A DNA stretch of 64,000 bases from Actinotalea subterranea (GTDB lineage Bacteria; Actinomycetota; Actinomycetes; Actinomycetales; Cellulomonadaceae), in the NCBI RefSeq assembly GCF_008364845.1, contig NZ_VTTP01000001.1:148827-212826 (forward strand), given 5' to 3'. The position numbers and the translations under genes are program-made. The notes beneath the pieces were generated by a model. The model was not told the DNA's origin and ran no database searches. It saw only the letters and a list, made by a program, of their open reading frames with translations. Position 1 is the first letter of the stretch; the number at the start of each line of letters is the position of its first letter. Shown piece after piece: positions 16,434 through 27,279 of this stretch.

Positions 16434-18262
16434 GGTCGCCACAGCCGCTGCCACCACCCACGCAGGCCGCCGACCTCGTCGGGGGTCGTCCGGTCGGGAG
16501 CCTGCGCGCCTGCGCCCGCGGTGGCGTGCGGCCCACCGGTGCCCGGGCCCGCGGGTCCGACGACCGGGGCGTCCGGCACCGCGAGCCCGACGGCGTGCGC
16601 GGCCGCACGCACCTGCTCACCGCCGCGCACGGACAGGTCGAGCGCGTCGAGGCCGGTCGTGAACCGTGCGGCCTCCTCGGCGAGCAGCCGGCGCATGCGG
16701 CGCACCAGGTCGTCGTGCGCGGTGCGGGTCAGGCGGCGAACCGCGTCGTCGCCGAACACGGCCTCGAGCAGCCGCTGGGCGAGCACAGCGGTGCCGCCCG
16801 CGACACCGACCTCCGCGGTCGTCAGGCCACCCGTGGACGCGAAGATCGCGACCATGAGGGCGGCGCCGAGGCCGTTGACGCCGAAGGAGAGCGCCCGGGC
16901 GGTCGTCCGGCGGCCGGCGCCCTCGGTCGAGACGAGGTCGAGCACACCCGACTGCCACTCCCGGATCTCCGCGGTGACGCGCTCGCGCAGGTCGACCGCG
17001 GAGCGGGAGAGGCGGAGCCCGTCGACGAGCGCGGCACCCGCCGGGTCGGCGCGCCACGAGGCGTAGGCGTGGTCCGCGGCGCCGTCGGCGGCGTCCTGGA
17101 CGAGGTCCACGAGGCCGTGGCCGATCGCGGCGGCGACGGGCTCGGGTGCGGGCCGGCCGTGCAGGAACGCGGACGCGCGGTCACGCCACGTGCTGACCTT
17201 GGCCTCGATGGCACGCAGCAGCTCGCCCGTGCCGACGAACTCCTGCCACCGTGCGAGCACCTCGCCGCGCAGCATCGTGCCGTCGGAGGTCGCGGCCTCG
17301 AGCGAGCGCGCGGCGCCGTCGTACGCCGTGGCCACGACCGACCGCAGGCGTTCGACGTGCGCGACCTGGGCGTCGGCCGCCGACGCGAGGCCGGGTGCCT
17401 GGGCGAGCACGTCCTCGACCGCACCGCGGACGGTCCGCCGCACGAGCGCGTCACGCGCGACCACGTCCCCGGCGACCCCGCGCAGCCACGTCGACAGGTC
17501 GGCGACCGCCACGGTGGGCAGCAGCCCGTCGTGCAAGGTCGCCTCGGGGACGGTGAACAGGTGGGCCTCGGCGAGGCCGTGCTCGGTGAGCATGGCGCCC
17601 AGGTGGCCCGCGACGGCGTCGGTCGCCTCGGGCGCGACGCGGTTGAGGACCATCGCGACCGCTGCCCGACGTCGGGCTGCCGCACCGAGCAGGTCCCACG
17701 GGACGGCGTCGGCGTACCGTGCGGCCGTCGTGACGAAGACCCAGAGGTCGGCGGCGCCGAGCAGCTCCTCGCCGAGCTCACGGTTCTCCACGACGACCGA
17801 GTCGATGTCGGGCGCGTCCAGGAGCGCGAGCCCGCGTGGGACCTGCGGGTGGGGTACGAGGCGCAGGGCGCGGCCCTCGGCGTCGGTGCCCGTGACGCGG
17901 GGCAGGCGCGGGAGCACGCGGTCCGTGGTGAACCAGGCCGTGTCGTCGGGGTGGTGCACCAGGACGGGTGACCGTGTGGTCGGCCGCAGCACGCCCGCGG
18001 CGGTGACCCGCGCACCGAGCAGGCTGTTGACGAGCGTGGACTTGCCCGCGCCGGTCGAGCCGCCGACGACCGCGAGGAGCGGGGCACCCATCTGGCGCAC
18101 GCGGGGCACGAGGTAGTCGTCGAGGTGGTCCACGAGGGCGGCGGCTGCGCGCCGGTCGGCGTCCGCGCCGGGGAGGCCGAGGGGCAGCCGCAGGGTGGCG
18201 ACCGCCGAGCGCAGGCCGACGAGGGCGGCGGCGAGGCGCTCACCGTCCTGCTCGGTGCTCAT
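16430..18262 (-). CDS. Large GTPase (pair A, first gene)
   Basis: A 610-aa protein with G1 motif GGSTGAGKST, RPTTRSPV as switch I, LLDAPDIDS as G3 and VLNRVAPEA in the G4 position. An N-terminal helix LVDHLDDYLVPRVRQ precedes the G domain. A short hydrophobic stretch lies near residues 465-500 (LGAALMVAIFASTGGL). It overlaps the next GTPase by GTGA. It is similar along its length to 22679-24373, including the SADLWVFVTTAARY-like segment (AADLWVFVTTAARYADAVPW). A dynamin-like membrane-remodelling or cell-envelope role is inference. Confidence 0.8.
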   Translation of the reverse strand: MSTEQDGERLAAALVGLRSAVATLRLPLGLPGADADRRAAAALVDHLDDYLVPRVRQMGAPLLAVVGGSTGAGKSTLVNSLLGARVTAAGVLRPTTRSPVLVHHPDDTAWFTTDRVLPRLPRVTGTDAEGRALRLVPHPQVPRGLALLDAPDIDSVVVENRELGEELLGAADLWVFVTTAARYADAVPWDLLGAAARRRAAVAMVLNRVAPEATDAVAGHLGAMLTEHGLAEAHLFTVPEATLHDGLLPTVAVADLSTWLRGVAGDVVARDALVRRTVRGAVEDVLAQAPGLASAADAQVAHVERLRSVVATAYDGAARSLEAATSDGTMLRGEVLARWQEFVGTGELLRAIEAKVSTWRDRASAFLHGRPAPEPVAAAIGHGLVDLVQDAADGAADHAYASWRADPAGAALVDGLRLSRSAVDLRERVTAEIREWQSGVLDLVSTEGAGRRTTARALSFGVNGLGAALMVAIFASTGGLTTAEVGVAGGTAVLAQRLLEAVFGDDAVRRLTRTAHDDLVRRMRRLLAEEAARFTTGLDALDLSVRGGEQVRAAAHAVGLAVPDAPVVGPAGPGTGGPHATAGAGAQAPDRTTPDEVGGLRGWWQRLWRP

Positions 18263-18320
18263 GCGCGCTCCCGTCGGTGGTCGTCCACGGCCAGTCTGGC
18301 GCAGCGTGGTCGATCATGCC

Positions 18321-18356
18321 CGGCACGGGCACGGGCACGGGCGCGGGCACGGGCGC
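18321..18356. repeat. Hexanucleotide tandem repeat (GGGCAC)6
   Basis: Six units of GGGCAC/GGGCGC between the GTPase gene and ettA. Non-coding; probably slippage-generated. Confidence 0.7.
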
Positions 18357-18361
18357 AGACG

Positions 18362-18397
18362 CCGACGACCGGCCACCCGAGGGTGACCGGTCGTCGG
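18362..18397 (-). terminator. Hairpin downstream of ettA
   Basis: Arms 18362-18378 and 18381-18397 pair over 17 bp with one mismatch. It lies about 115 nt after the ettA stop codon and could end the ssb-ettA transcript. Confidence 0.5.
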
Positions 18398-18512
18398 TGC
18401 GGTGCGTGTGCGCCGTGCGTCCTTGCCGTCCGTGCTTGCCGTGCGTGCTTGCCGGGCGTATCCGCTGTGGCGCCCGCCGCGCGTGCGTACGTGCGTCGGG
18501 CGCGGCCCGAGG

Positions 18513-20195
<1,683 letters not shown>

Positions 20196-20305
20196 GTGGG
20201 TGTCTGCTCCTGGGTGTCGTCGGGTGGTCGGTGTGCCGCGGACGGCAGCCCGGGGCCGGCGCGCGGTGGCGCCGGCCCGGCGGGACCACCCGTCAGCCTA
20301 CGGCG

Positions 20306-20920
20306 TCATGCGCCGGCACCGGTGCCCACGGGCTCGAGCGACGCCTCGTCCGCGTGGTCGTCGTCCTCGAGCGCGCCGTCGACCGCCTGGTCGTCCCCGG
20401 CCACGGTCCCGGCGGCGCCGCGGGCGCGTCCGGACGGGTCCGCCGGGTCCGCCGGGTCGGTCGGCCCGGCGGGGTCGGTCGCCCACGGGTCGTCCGCGTC
20501 GGCAGCCCCGGAGCGCGCGACGCCGGTCTGCTCCCCGTCACCCTGCCCGGACGACACGTGCACGGTCCGCGCGAACGTCGAGCGGCCGCGCGTGAGGTCG
20601 TGGCCGAGGGCCTGCGCCTCGAGGACGAGCCCGAAGCGCGGCCCGTTCTCGCCCGCCCACTCCTCGGAGCGCATGCGACCGTGGACGAGGACGGGGTCGC
20701 CCTTGTGCACGGACGCGGCGACGTTGAACGCGACGTCCCGGAACGCCTTGACGGTGAGCCACTCGGTGCGCCCGTCGGTCCAGGCGCCGACGCGGTTGTC
20801 GTACCACCGGGGCGTCGTGGCCACGCGGAAGCTCGTGTACGGCACGCCGTCCCCGACGACCTCGCGCGGCGTGGATGCCGCCCAGCCGACCACTGTCACC
20901 ATCAGCCCGTTGGAGCTCAT
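20306..20920 (-). CDS. ssb: Single-stranded DNA-binding protein
   Basis: A 204-aa SSB with one OB fold: TVVGWAAST, FRVATTPRWYD, EWLTVKAFRDVAFNVAASVHKGDPVLVHGRM. The acidic C-terminal region (about residues 135-204) is long but lacks the canonical DDDIPF tip; it ends in GTGAGA. That is unusual for a main replicative SSB and suggests a paralogue used in special conditions. AGGAGGA precedes the ATG by four bases. It sits between the upstream GTPase pair and ettA on the same strand. Confidence 0.9.
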   Translation of the reverse strand: MSSNGLMVTVVGWAASTPREVVGDGVPYTSFRVATTPRWYDNRVGAWTDGRTEWLTVKAFRDVAFNVAASVHKGDPVLVHGRMRSEEWAGENGPRFGLVLEAQALGHDLTRGRSTFARTVHVSSGQGDGEQTGVARSGAADADDPWATDPAGPTDPADPADPSGRARGAAGTVAGDDQAVDGALEDDDHADEASLEPVGTGAGA

Positions 20921-21005
20921 CGTTCCTCCTGTCCTGGAGGCCGGCTCGTCCGGCCCTCGGGAACGAGCGTCGCGGGGCCGCTCGGGGCCGGCGCGGACGG
21001 ACCCG

Positions 21006-22682
21006 TCAGGGTGTGGAGGAGGGCTCGTCCGTCCCGGGGGCTGGGGAGCCGGCGTCCGGGGCCGGGTCTGTGGAAGGCGCAGCGGCGGGCGGCTCGCCAA
21101 CGGCGGGTGGTTCGGTAGCGGGCCCCGCAACCGTGGGCGCGTCGACGGCGTGCGCGGACCCGTGCCGCCGGTCACCACGGCCGGCGGCAGGCAGCGGGCT
21201 GACCTCCGCGGCCTCGCGCACAACCCGGTGGTCTCCGAGGACGACCGCGGTGGGTGCACCGAGGCACTCGTCGACGACGTGCCCGAGGGCCTCGCGGGCA
21301 CGTCCGTCGAGCTCGGCGCCGGCCCGTCGGGCGGCCGCCCGACGCAGGCCGCGCGCGAGCACGAGGAGCAGCACGGCCGCGACGAGACCACCGCAGGCCG
21401 CGATCGCGAGCGTCACGGCCTCGCCCGTGAAGGTTCCGACGCCGGCCCACGAGCCGATCGCGAGGCCCGCTGCCGTGAGCCCGGCCAGGGCCAGGACGGC
21501 GGCCAGGGCACGGGCGACGGCGGCGCCGCGCGGCGGACGGACGGCGACGCGTGTGTCGGCGAGCCTGCTGTCGACCGCCGAGGCCAGTGCCTCGGCCTCG
21601 GGCACCGCGGCGGTGAGGGCCTCGTTCCACACGGCCGGGAGATCGGGTGTGACGGCGTGCAGCCACGCGCCGCGGACCGCCCGCACCCGGTCCTGCTGGA
21701 CGGCACCGACCCCGGCGGACACGGCACGGCCCGAGCGCACGGCCCGCTCGACGGACGCGACGGTCCCGGGCAGCCCGGTGGCCTCGGCGAGACCGTCGAT
21801 CGCCGAGGAGCGCGGCAGATCGGCGTCGGTGGTCTCGCGGGGTCCGACGACGGCGCCGAGCGCGCGGGCGGCGTCGTCGAGCTCCGCGGTCGCGCGGACC
21901 TCCGCCACGCCGTGGCTCGCGACGGCGCGGGCGAGCACACCGCGGAGCACGGGGATGCCGTCACCGGTGCGCGCCGAGACGCTGTGGACCCCGACCTCCA
22001 CGAGGCCGTCCTCGCGCAGGAGGCGGGACACGTCGCGCAGGAGGCTCGCCTGCGCGTCCACCGGCACGGTGTCGATCTGGTTGAGCACGACGAGCATCGC
22101 GGCCTCGTGGCCCACGAGGTGCCGCAGGTACCCGGTGTGCAGGGCGTCGTCGGCGTACTTCTGCGGGTCGACGACCCACACGAGGACGTCGACGAGCGGG
22201 AGCAGGCGGTCGACGACGGCGCGGTGCTCGGGCTCGACGGAGTCGTGGTCAGGCAGGTCGAGCAGCACGAGGCCGCGCAGGTCCGCCTGGCTCTCGCCGT
22301 CGAGCTCGCTCTCCCGCTCGATGCGCCGGTCGCGGGACACGCCGAGCCAGTCGAGCAGGGGCCTGGCGTCGTGCGCCCACGCGCACGCGGTGACCTGCGA
22401 CGTTGTCGGACGCCGCACACCCACGTCGGCGAAGTCGAGGCCGCTCAGCGCGTTGAAGACGCTCGACTTGCCCGAGCCCGTGCCACCCACGAGCGCGACG
22501 ACCGTGTGGTCCACGCCGAGCGCGAGCCGTTCCCGCACCCCCTGGAGGGTGCGGCGGACCGCGTCGGCCGTGCCCGCGGGCACCCGGTCTCCCCCGCGCG
22601 CGAGCGCGTCCTCGAGGCGTTCGACACGCTCGAGGAGCGCGGCCGTGCGCGGGCCGATGACGGCGCCGGGGATGCTCGTCAT
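21006..22682 (-). CDS. Large GTPase with C-terminal membrane segments (pair B, second gene)
   Basis: A 558-aa GTPase with G1 GGTGSGKSS, RPTTSQVT as switch I, LLDLPDHDS as G3 and VLNQIDTVP as G4. It contains WVVDPQKYADDALH, nearly identical to the pair A protein at 14679-16433. Two hydrophobic segments near residues 395-420 and 425-455 precede a Pro/Ala/Glu-rich tail. ATG overlaps the upstream GTPase stop by ATGA, the same geometry as pair A. Function unknown; see the finding on duplicated pairs. Confidence 0.8.
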   Translation of the reverse strand: MTSIPGAVIGPRTAALLERVERLEDALARGGDRVPAGTADAVRRTLQGVRERLALGVDHTVVALVGGTGSGKSSVFNALSGLDFADVGVRRPTTSQVTACAWAHDARPLLDWLGVSRDRRIERESELDGESQADLRGLVLLDLPDHDSVEPEHRAVVDRLLPLVDVLVWVVDPQKYADDALHTGYLRHLVGHEAAMLVVLNQIDTVPVDAQASLLRDVSRLLREDGLVEVGVHSVSARTGDGIPVLRGVLARAVASHGVAEVRATAELDDAARALGAVVGPRETTDADLPRSSAIDGLAEATGLPGTVASVERAVRSGRAVSAGVGAVQQDRVRAVRGAWLHAVTPDLPAVWNEALTAAVPEAEALASAVDSRLADTRVAVRPPRGAAVARALAAVLALAGLTAAGLAIGSWAGVGTFTGEAVTLAIAACGGLVAAVLLLVLARGLRRAAARRAGAELDGRAREALGHVVDECLGAPTAVVLGDHRVVREAAEVSPLPAAGRGDRRHGSAHAVDAPTVAGPATEPPAVGEPPAAAPSTDPAPDAGSPAPGTDEPSSTP

Positions 22683-24373
22683 GTCAGCCCCTTGAGGACG
22701 GCCAGGCGCAGGCGGAGCCGTGAGGCGGCGTCGTCGGCGAGGTCGTCCGAGTCGAGGACGTCGAAGGCGGCGGCTCGGCCCGCGCGTGCCCGCTCCGTGG
22801 CGAGGATGGTGAGGCGCTCGGTCGGCGGCGCGAGGAGCTCGTCGACGGTGTCGCCCCCCAGGGCGCCTGCGAGCACGTCGCGCGCCTCACCCAGACCGGC
22901 GGCCGCCACGGCCACCATGGTCGTGGCGCCGGGCCTGCCGACGGCGCGGACGAGTCGCGACGCTCGTCGCTGGGCCCGGCGGTCGCCGGCACCGAGCAGC
23001 ACCTCGACGGCTGCGTCGACCGACGCGACCCACGCGTCCACCGCACCGGCGAGGCCTGCCGCGTCGGGCCGTCCGGCGGTGTGCTCGCCGGAGGCGTCCC
23101 CGCGTTCGGCGAGCGCCGCGACGACGGTCGCCGCCCCGGGCGCCTTGCTCGTGGCGAGAGCCGTGTGGACGGCCCGCGCCGCCCTGGCCTGGGCGCTGTC
23201 GAGGGTCACGACGAGCGCCGCGCGCAGCTCGGTGTCGAGGCGGGTGAGCGCGGCGGCCAGCCCGGTCCTTCCGCGCCGCGCGGTCCAGCGCCGGCCCCAG
23301 GCGGACCCGGCGGGGCCGACGGAGCCCCAGGTCCCGCGGACGGGGCCGTCGACGACCCCTCCCTCGGCGACGCTCAGCGCGGTGCGCTCGGCAGGGCCGA
23401 CGACGGCGTCGGCGGCGATGCCCTGGAGGCGGACCCGGGCGTCGACCTGGGCCTGGACGGCCTCCGCGAGGTCGTCGACCCAGGGGCGCAGAGCGGCGAG
23501 CGCCCCGCGCTGGGTGCGCGCGATCACGGACCGGGCACGGTCCGGCCCGGCGACCATGGCGAGCCAGCGGCGGATCGGCGCGACCGCCGTGGGGTCCAGG
23601 AGGCCCTCGTGCGGCCCGACGTCGGGCACCAGGAAGAGCGGGACGGCTGCCATGCCGCGCTCACGCAGGCGGTGCATGAGGTCGGACCTGACGGTGAGCA
23701 GCGCGTCGGACGGGACGCGGTTGAGCACCATCGCCATGGAGGCGCCCCGTGCGCTCGCGCGGTCGAGGACCTGCCAGGGCAGGGCGTCCCCGTAGCGGGC
23801 CGCGGTCGTCACGAACACCCACAGGTCGGCGGCCTCGAGGAGGCGGTGGGCCATGGCGCGGTTGCTCTCGAGCAGCGAGTCCAGGTCCGGCGCGTCCACG
23901 AGTGCGACCCCACGCGGCACCGCCGGGCGGGCGACGACCTCGACGGCCTCACTCAGGGGGTGCTCCGCGAGCAGCTCGGCGTCGTCCGGGTGGTGGGCGA
24001 GCACGGGGCGGCGCGTCGTCGGACGCAGCACGCCCGCGGCGCTCACCTCCTCGCCCAGGAGCGAGTTCACGATGGTCGACTTGCCGGCGCCGGTCGAGCC
24101 CGCGACGACGACGACGGCCGGGGCGGACAGCTCACGCAGGCGAGGGAGCAGGTGGTCGTCGAGCTGGTCGAGCAGCTGGCTGCGCCGTGCCTGCGCATGC
24201 GCGACGCCCTCCAGCTCGAGGGGGAAACGCGTCGCGTCGACGTCACGCCGCAGGTCCGCGACGGCGTCGAGCAGGGAGGCGCTCGCGCGCGGCCGGTCGG
24301 CGGGTGGTGCGGCCGCCGCGGAGCCCGTGCCCCCGCCAGCCACGCTGCGCGGGTTGACCAGGTCGGAGCTCAC
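22679..24373 (-). CDS. Large GTPase (pair B, first gene)
   Basis: A 564-aa GTPase with G1 AGSTGAGKST, RPTTRRPVL as switch I, LVDAPDLDS as G3 and VLNRVPSDA in the G4 position. LLDQLDDHLLPRLRELSAP before the G domain and AADLWVFVTTAARYGDALPW after it align with the pair A protein at 16430-18262. GTG 24373 is the start that leaves a normal length; an earlier in-frame start at 24523 would run into the tRNA-Arg promoter. It heads the long minus-strand run down to 14.2 kb. Confidence 0.78.
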   Translation of the reverse strand: MSSDLVNPRSVAGGGTGSAAAAPPADRPRASASLLDAVADLRRDVDATRFPLELEGVAHAQARRSQLLDQLDDHLLPRLRELSAPAVVVVAGSTGAGKSTIVNSLLGEEVSAAGVLRPTTRRPVLAHHPDDAELLAEHPLSEAVEVVARPAVPRGVALVDAPDLDSLLESNRAMAHRLLEAADLWVFVTTAARYGDALPWQVLDRASARGASMAMVLNRVPSDALLTVRSDLMHRLRERGMAAVPLFLVPDVGPHEGLLDPTAVAPIRRWLAMVAGPDRARSVIARTQRGALAALRPWVDDLAEAVQAQVDARVRLQGIAADAVVGPAERTALSVAEGGVVDGPVRGTWGSVGPAGSAWGRRWTARRGRTGLAAALTRLDTELRAALVVTLDSAQARAARAVHTALATSKAPGAATVVAALAERGDASGEHTAGRPDAAGLAGAVDAWVASVDAAVEVLLGAGDRRAQRRASRLVRAVGRPGATTMVAVAAAGLGEARDVLAGALGGDTVDELLAPPTERLTILATERARAGRAAAFDVLDSDDLADDAASRLRLRLAVLKGLT

Positions 24374-24523
24374 GACCCAATCCTCCCGTGCGGCCGTGCC
24401 CAGGCCAAACACACGCGCCGCACGGGATCGAGCGGCCTGCGCCGGAGGCTGCGTGACGCGGGGCCCACTCGATCGTGACCAGCGTCGGCGCATGGACCTC
24501 TGACGAGCCAGACGTCGGCCCAC

Positions 24524-24529
24524 TACGCT
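24524..24529 (+). promoter_or_regulatory. -10 box TACGCT of tRNA-Arg
   Basis: TACGCT ends 11 bases before the first tRNA base; a TGACG -35-like element lies about 18 bases upstream. Confidence 0.5.
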
Positions 24530-24540
24530 GGACCGGCCCT

Positions 24541-24613
24541 GCCCCCGTAGCTCAGTGGATAGAGCATCGGACTTCTAATCCGCAGGTCGCAGGTTCGAAT
24601 CCTGCCGGGGGCG
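24541..24613 (+). tRNA. tRNA-Arg (TCT)
   Basis: 73 nt cloverleaf. Acceptor GCCCCCG pairs with CGGGGGC, discriminator G. The anticodon loop CTTCTAA has TCT at its centre. T arm GCAGG-TTCGAAT-CCTGC. CCA is not encoded. Confidence 0.97.
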
Positions 24614-24901
24614 CCTTGCGTCCCACCACGTCCGCAGGTCGACTGCCAGCTCCGCGGCGCCGAGCGTCACCGTCAGCCCGAAGTGCTCGGTCAGCTCTCG
24701 ACGCACCCATGCGGCGATGTCGGGCGCCGGACTTCCACGCTCGAGCATGCTCATCAGCGGCCCGACCATGCAGGCGTACTCCCCGGCCGGGCAGTCGTCG
24801 CCGGGGTCCGTGTACACGCCGATCGGGTCCCAGCGGTCGAGGAGGATGCTCAGCTCGCGCGTGCGCTCCTGGTCCTCCTCTGCCGTTGCCGCGTCGACCA
24901 T
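24575..24901 (-). CDS. Hypothetical protein with C terminus encoded antisense to tRNA-Arg
   Basis: A 108-aa protein of no family I can name, with [29 protein letters not shown] and [15 protein letters not shown], a pattern seen in small conserved actinobacterial proteins. CAGACT lies six bases before ATG 24901, a likely leaderless start. The last 13 or so residues (ending [10 protein letters not shown]) are read from the complement of the tRNA 3' half, so the natural stop may have been lost or the tail is tolerated. Real gene likely; its last residues are doubtful. Confidence 0.6.
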   Translation of the reverse strand: MVDAATAEEDQERTRELSILLDRWDPIGVYTDPGDDCPAGEYACMVGPLMSMLERGSPAPDIAAWVRRELTEHFGLTVTLGAAELAVDLRTWWDARRPRQDSNLRPAD

Positions 24902-25060
24902 GCGCCCAGTCTGCCGGGCGCCGGTGTCCGGCGGGTGCTCGGCGCAGACCGGCGGGTCCGGAGCCGGACGGTCGGCTGGGCCCCGGATGGACATGAAGGC
25001 GGTAACCCTCCCCCCGGATCACGGTTCGATCACGGTCCTTGCCGAGCCCCCGCGTTCAGT

Positions 25061-25084
25061 GCTTTATTTAGTCCCGAACAAAGC
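25061..25084. promoter_or_regulatory. Inverted repeat, putative ROK operator
   Basis: GCTTTATTT and GAACAAAGC form nine-base arms with two mismatches around six bases. It is an A+T-rich island just before the ROK repressor gene, typical of ROK/NagC-type operators, and probably overlaps the promoter. Confidence 0.55.
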
Positions 25085-25102
25085 AACGAACGAAGGAGTC
25101 CG

Positions 25103-26320
25103 ATGCGTCAGGCCAGTCGACCCACCAGCTCGCGCGGGGACCTCGTCCCCTCCGCGGTGCTGGGCCTGCTCGGCACACGCGGCCCGACGTCCCGCGCCGA
25201 CGTCGCCCGCGCCCTCGGCGTCAGCCCCGCCACGATCACCCAGATCACCAAGGACCTCATTGCCCGCGGCCTGGTGACCGAGCTGGAGACCGCCAAGTCC
25301 CAGGGCGGACGCCCCGGCCGGCTCCTCGGGCTCGTGCACACCGCGGGCGGGGCCATCGGCGTGAAGGTCACCGCCGACCACCTCGCCATCGTCGACGCCC
25401 GGCTCGACGGCAGCGTGACCTCGTCGTCGGTACGGCCCTTCGACCCCGACGCCCCCGACGCCCTCGACCTCCTCGCCCGCGAGATCGGTGCGGCGGTGAC
25501 CCAGCACGGCGGCCACCTGCTCGGCGTCGGCGTCGGCATCCCCGGTTCGGTCGACTCGCAGGCGTCCGGCGTCGTCTCGGCGCCCACCCTCGGCTGGTCC
25601 GAGGCCCGGGTCGGCGACGTGCTGCGCGCGGCCCTCGGCGTTCCCGTGCTCGTCGAGAACGACGTCAACACCCTCGCCGTCGCGGAGGCGCTCTACGGCG
25701 CAGGACGCGAACACTCGACGTACGTCGTCGTGACGATCGGCCGCGGCATCGGCTGCGGCATCATCGTCGACGGCTCGGTGTTCCGCGGTGCCTCGGGCGG
25801 TGCCGGCGAGATCGGGCACATCCCCGTGGACCCCGACGGGCCGCTGTGCCGCTGCGGCTCACGCGGCTGCCTCGAGGCGCTCGTCGGCGAGGCGGCGCTC
25901 GTGCGCCAAGGCCGGGAGGCAGGCGTCCTCGACGACGCCCAGGGCATGCGGGACCTACGCGCGGCGGCCGACGCCGGTGACGACCGTGCTCGGGAGGTCT
26001 TCGCCCGGGCGGGCCGGCTCTTCGGCCGGACCCTCGCGGGCCTGGTGCACACCGTCGACCCCGAGATCGTGGTGCTCCTCGGCGAGGGCATCGACGCCTG
26101 GCCGCACTGGCGCCGCGCCTTCGAGGAGTCGTTCCGCAGCCACCTCATGCCGAGCCGGCGCACGGTCCCGGTGCTGACCGAGCCGTGGGCGGACGACCGC
26201 TGGGCACTCGGCGCCGCGGCGCTGGTCCTCGCGTCTCCGCTGGACGCGGAGGGCGTGAGCGGCGAGCAGGGCGACCTCGTCCGCGCACGCCTGCACGTGG
26301 CGGGGGGCGACGCCACATGA
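25103..26320 (+). CDS. ROK-family transcriptional repressor
   Basis: A 405-aa ROK regulator. The N-terminal winged helix is [30 protein letters not shown]. The sugar-binding ROK fold follows, with [24 protein letters not shown] and the zinc motif [18 protein letters not shown] lies four bases before the ATG. It overlaps the first permease gene by ATGA, so the repressor is the first gene of the operon it presumably controls, an autoregulated layout. The inducer is probably the imported alpha-glucoside or its product. Confidence 0.9.
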   Translation: MRQASRPTSSRGDLVPSAVLGLLGTRGPTSRADVARALGVSPATITQITKDLIARGLVTELETAKSQGGRPGRLLGLVHTAGGAIGVKVTADHLAIVDARLDGSVTSSSVRPFDPDAPDALDLLAREIGAAVTQHGGHLLGVGVGIPGSVDSQASGVVSAPTLGWSEARVGDVLRAALGVPVLVENDVNTLAVAEALYGAGREHSTYVVVTIGRGIGCGIIVDGSVFRGASGGAGEIGHIPVDPDGPLCRCGSRGCLEALVGEAALVRQGREAGVLDDAQGMRDLRAAADAGDDRAREVFARAGRLFGRTLAGLVHTVDPEIVVLLGEGIDAWPHWRRAFEESFRSHLMPSRRTVPVLTEPWADDRWALGAAALVLASPLDAEGVSGEQGDLVRARLHVAGGDAT

Positions 26321-27279
26321 GCGCACCCACCGTCGCGGCCGCCACCGCCGCCACCGCACCCCGCCCCCCGGAGCGGGCGCCCGCCGGCCGTCGATCAGGC
26401 CGCGGCGTCCCGCGGGCCAAGCGCGTCGGCTGGATCCTGCTGTTCCTGCTGCCCAGCGCCCTGCCGCTGCTCGCCTTCACGATCGGCCCGATGCTCGGCG
26501 CGGCGTGGATCAGCCTCCACGAGTGGAACCTGCTCTCCCCCATGCGATGGGTCGGTCTCGCCAACTTCGCCGACCAGCTCGGCGACCCCGCGACCCGCAA
26601 CGCGTTCGGCAACACGCTCGCCTACATCGTCGGCTACATGCCGCTCGTCTACGTGGGGGGCCTCGCCCTCGCGCTCGCGCTCAACGCCAGGCTCAAGGGC
26701 CGGTCGCTGCTGCGCGGCATCTACTTCCTGCCCGTCGTGTCCTCCTGGATCGTCGTCGCACTCGTGTGGCGGTGGCTGCTCAACCCGAGCGTCGGCGTCG
26801 TGAACTGGGCCCTCGGGCTGATCGGGATCGACGGGCCCGGCTGGTGGACCGACCCCGCGTGGGCGATGCCGTCGATCATCCTGGCCTCGGCCTGGAAGGA
26901 CCTCGGGTTCGTCATGGTCATCCTGCTCGCCGGGCTTCAGGCGATCCCGACGGACGTCATCGAGGCCGCACGCGTCGACGGCGCGGGCTGGTGGCGGCGC
27001 CTGCGGTCCATCGTGCTCCCGCTGCTCTCCCCCTCGACCTTCTTCGTCGTCGTCATCACGCTCATCAACGGCTTCCAGGTGTTCGACCAGGTGTACGCGA
27101 TGACCGGCGGCGGGCCCGACGGCTCGACCGAGACGGTCGTCCTCCGGGTCCACGCCCTCGCGTTCCGGTACGGGGAGGCCGGGGGCGCCGCGGCGCTCTC
27201 GTGGCTCCTGTTCGCCGTGATCCTCGTCGTCACCGTCATCCAGGTGCGTGGCCAGCGGAGGTGGGTCACCTATGCGTGA
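26317..27279 (+). CDS. Sugar ABC transporter permease (MalF/UgpA type)
   Basis: A 320-aa CUT1-family permease with six predicted membrane helices. The cytoplasmic EAA loop reads [25 protein letters not shown], the contact for the ATPase. The N-terminal 40 residues are Ala/Pro-rich and cytoplasmic. It overlaps the ROK gene by ATGA and the next permease by 8 nt. No ATPase gene is in the operon; CUT1 systems often share an MsiK-type ATPase encoded elsewhere. Confidence 0.93.
   Translation: MSAPTVAAATAATAPRPPERAPAGRRSGRGVPRAKRVGWILLFLLPSALPLLAFTIGPMLGAAWISLHEWNLLSPMRWVGLANFADQLGDPATRNAFGNTLAYIVGYMPLVYVGGLALALALNARLKGRSLLRGIYFLPVVSSWIVVALVWRWLLNPSVGVVNWALGLIGIDGPGWWTDPAWAMPSIILASAWKDLGFVMVILLAGLQAIPTDVIEAARVDGAGWWRRLRSIVLPLLSPSTFFVVVITLINGFQVFDQVYAMTGGGPDGSTETVVLRVHALAFRYGEAGGAAALSWLLFAVILVVTVIQVRGQRRWVTYA

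Noticed and set aside
16433-16457. Earlier ATG-type start (16457) for the GTPase at 14679
   Set aside because: It would overlap the upstream gene by 28 nt, whereas GTG 16433 gives the four-base overlap typical of this strand.
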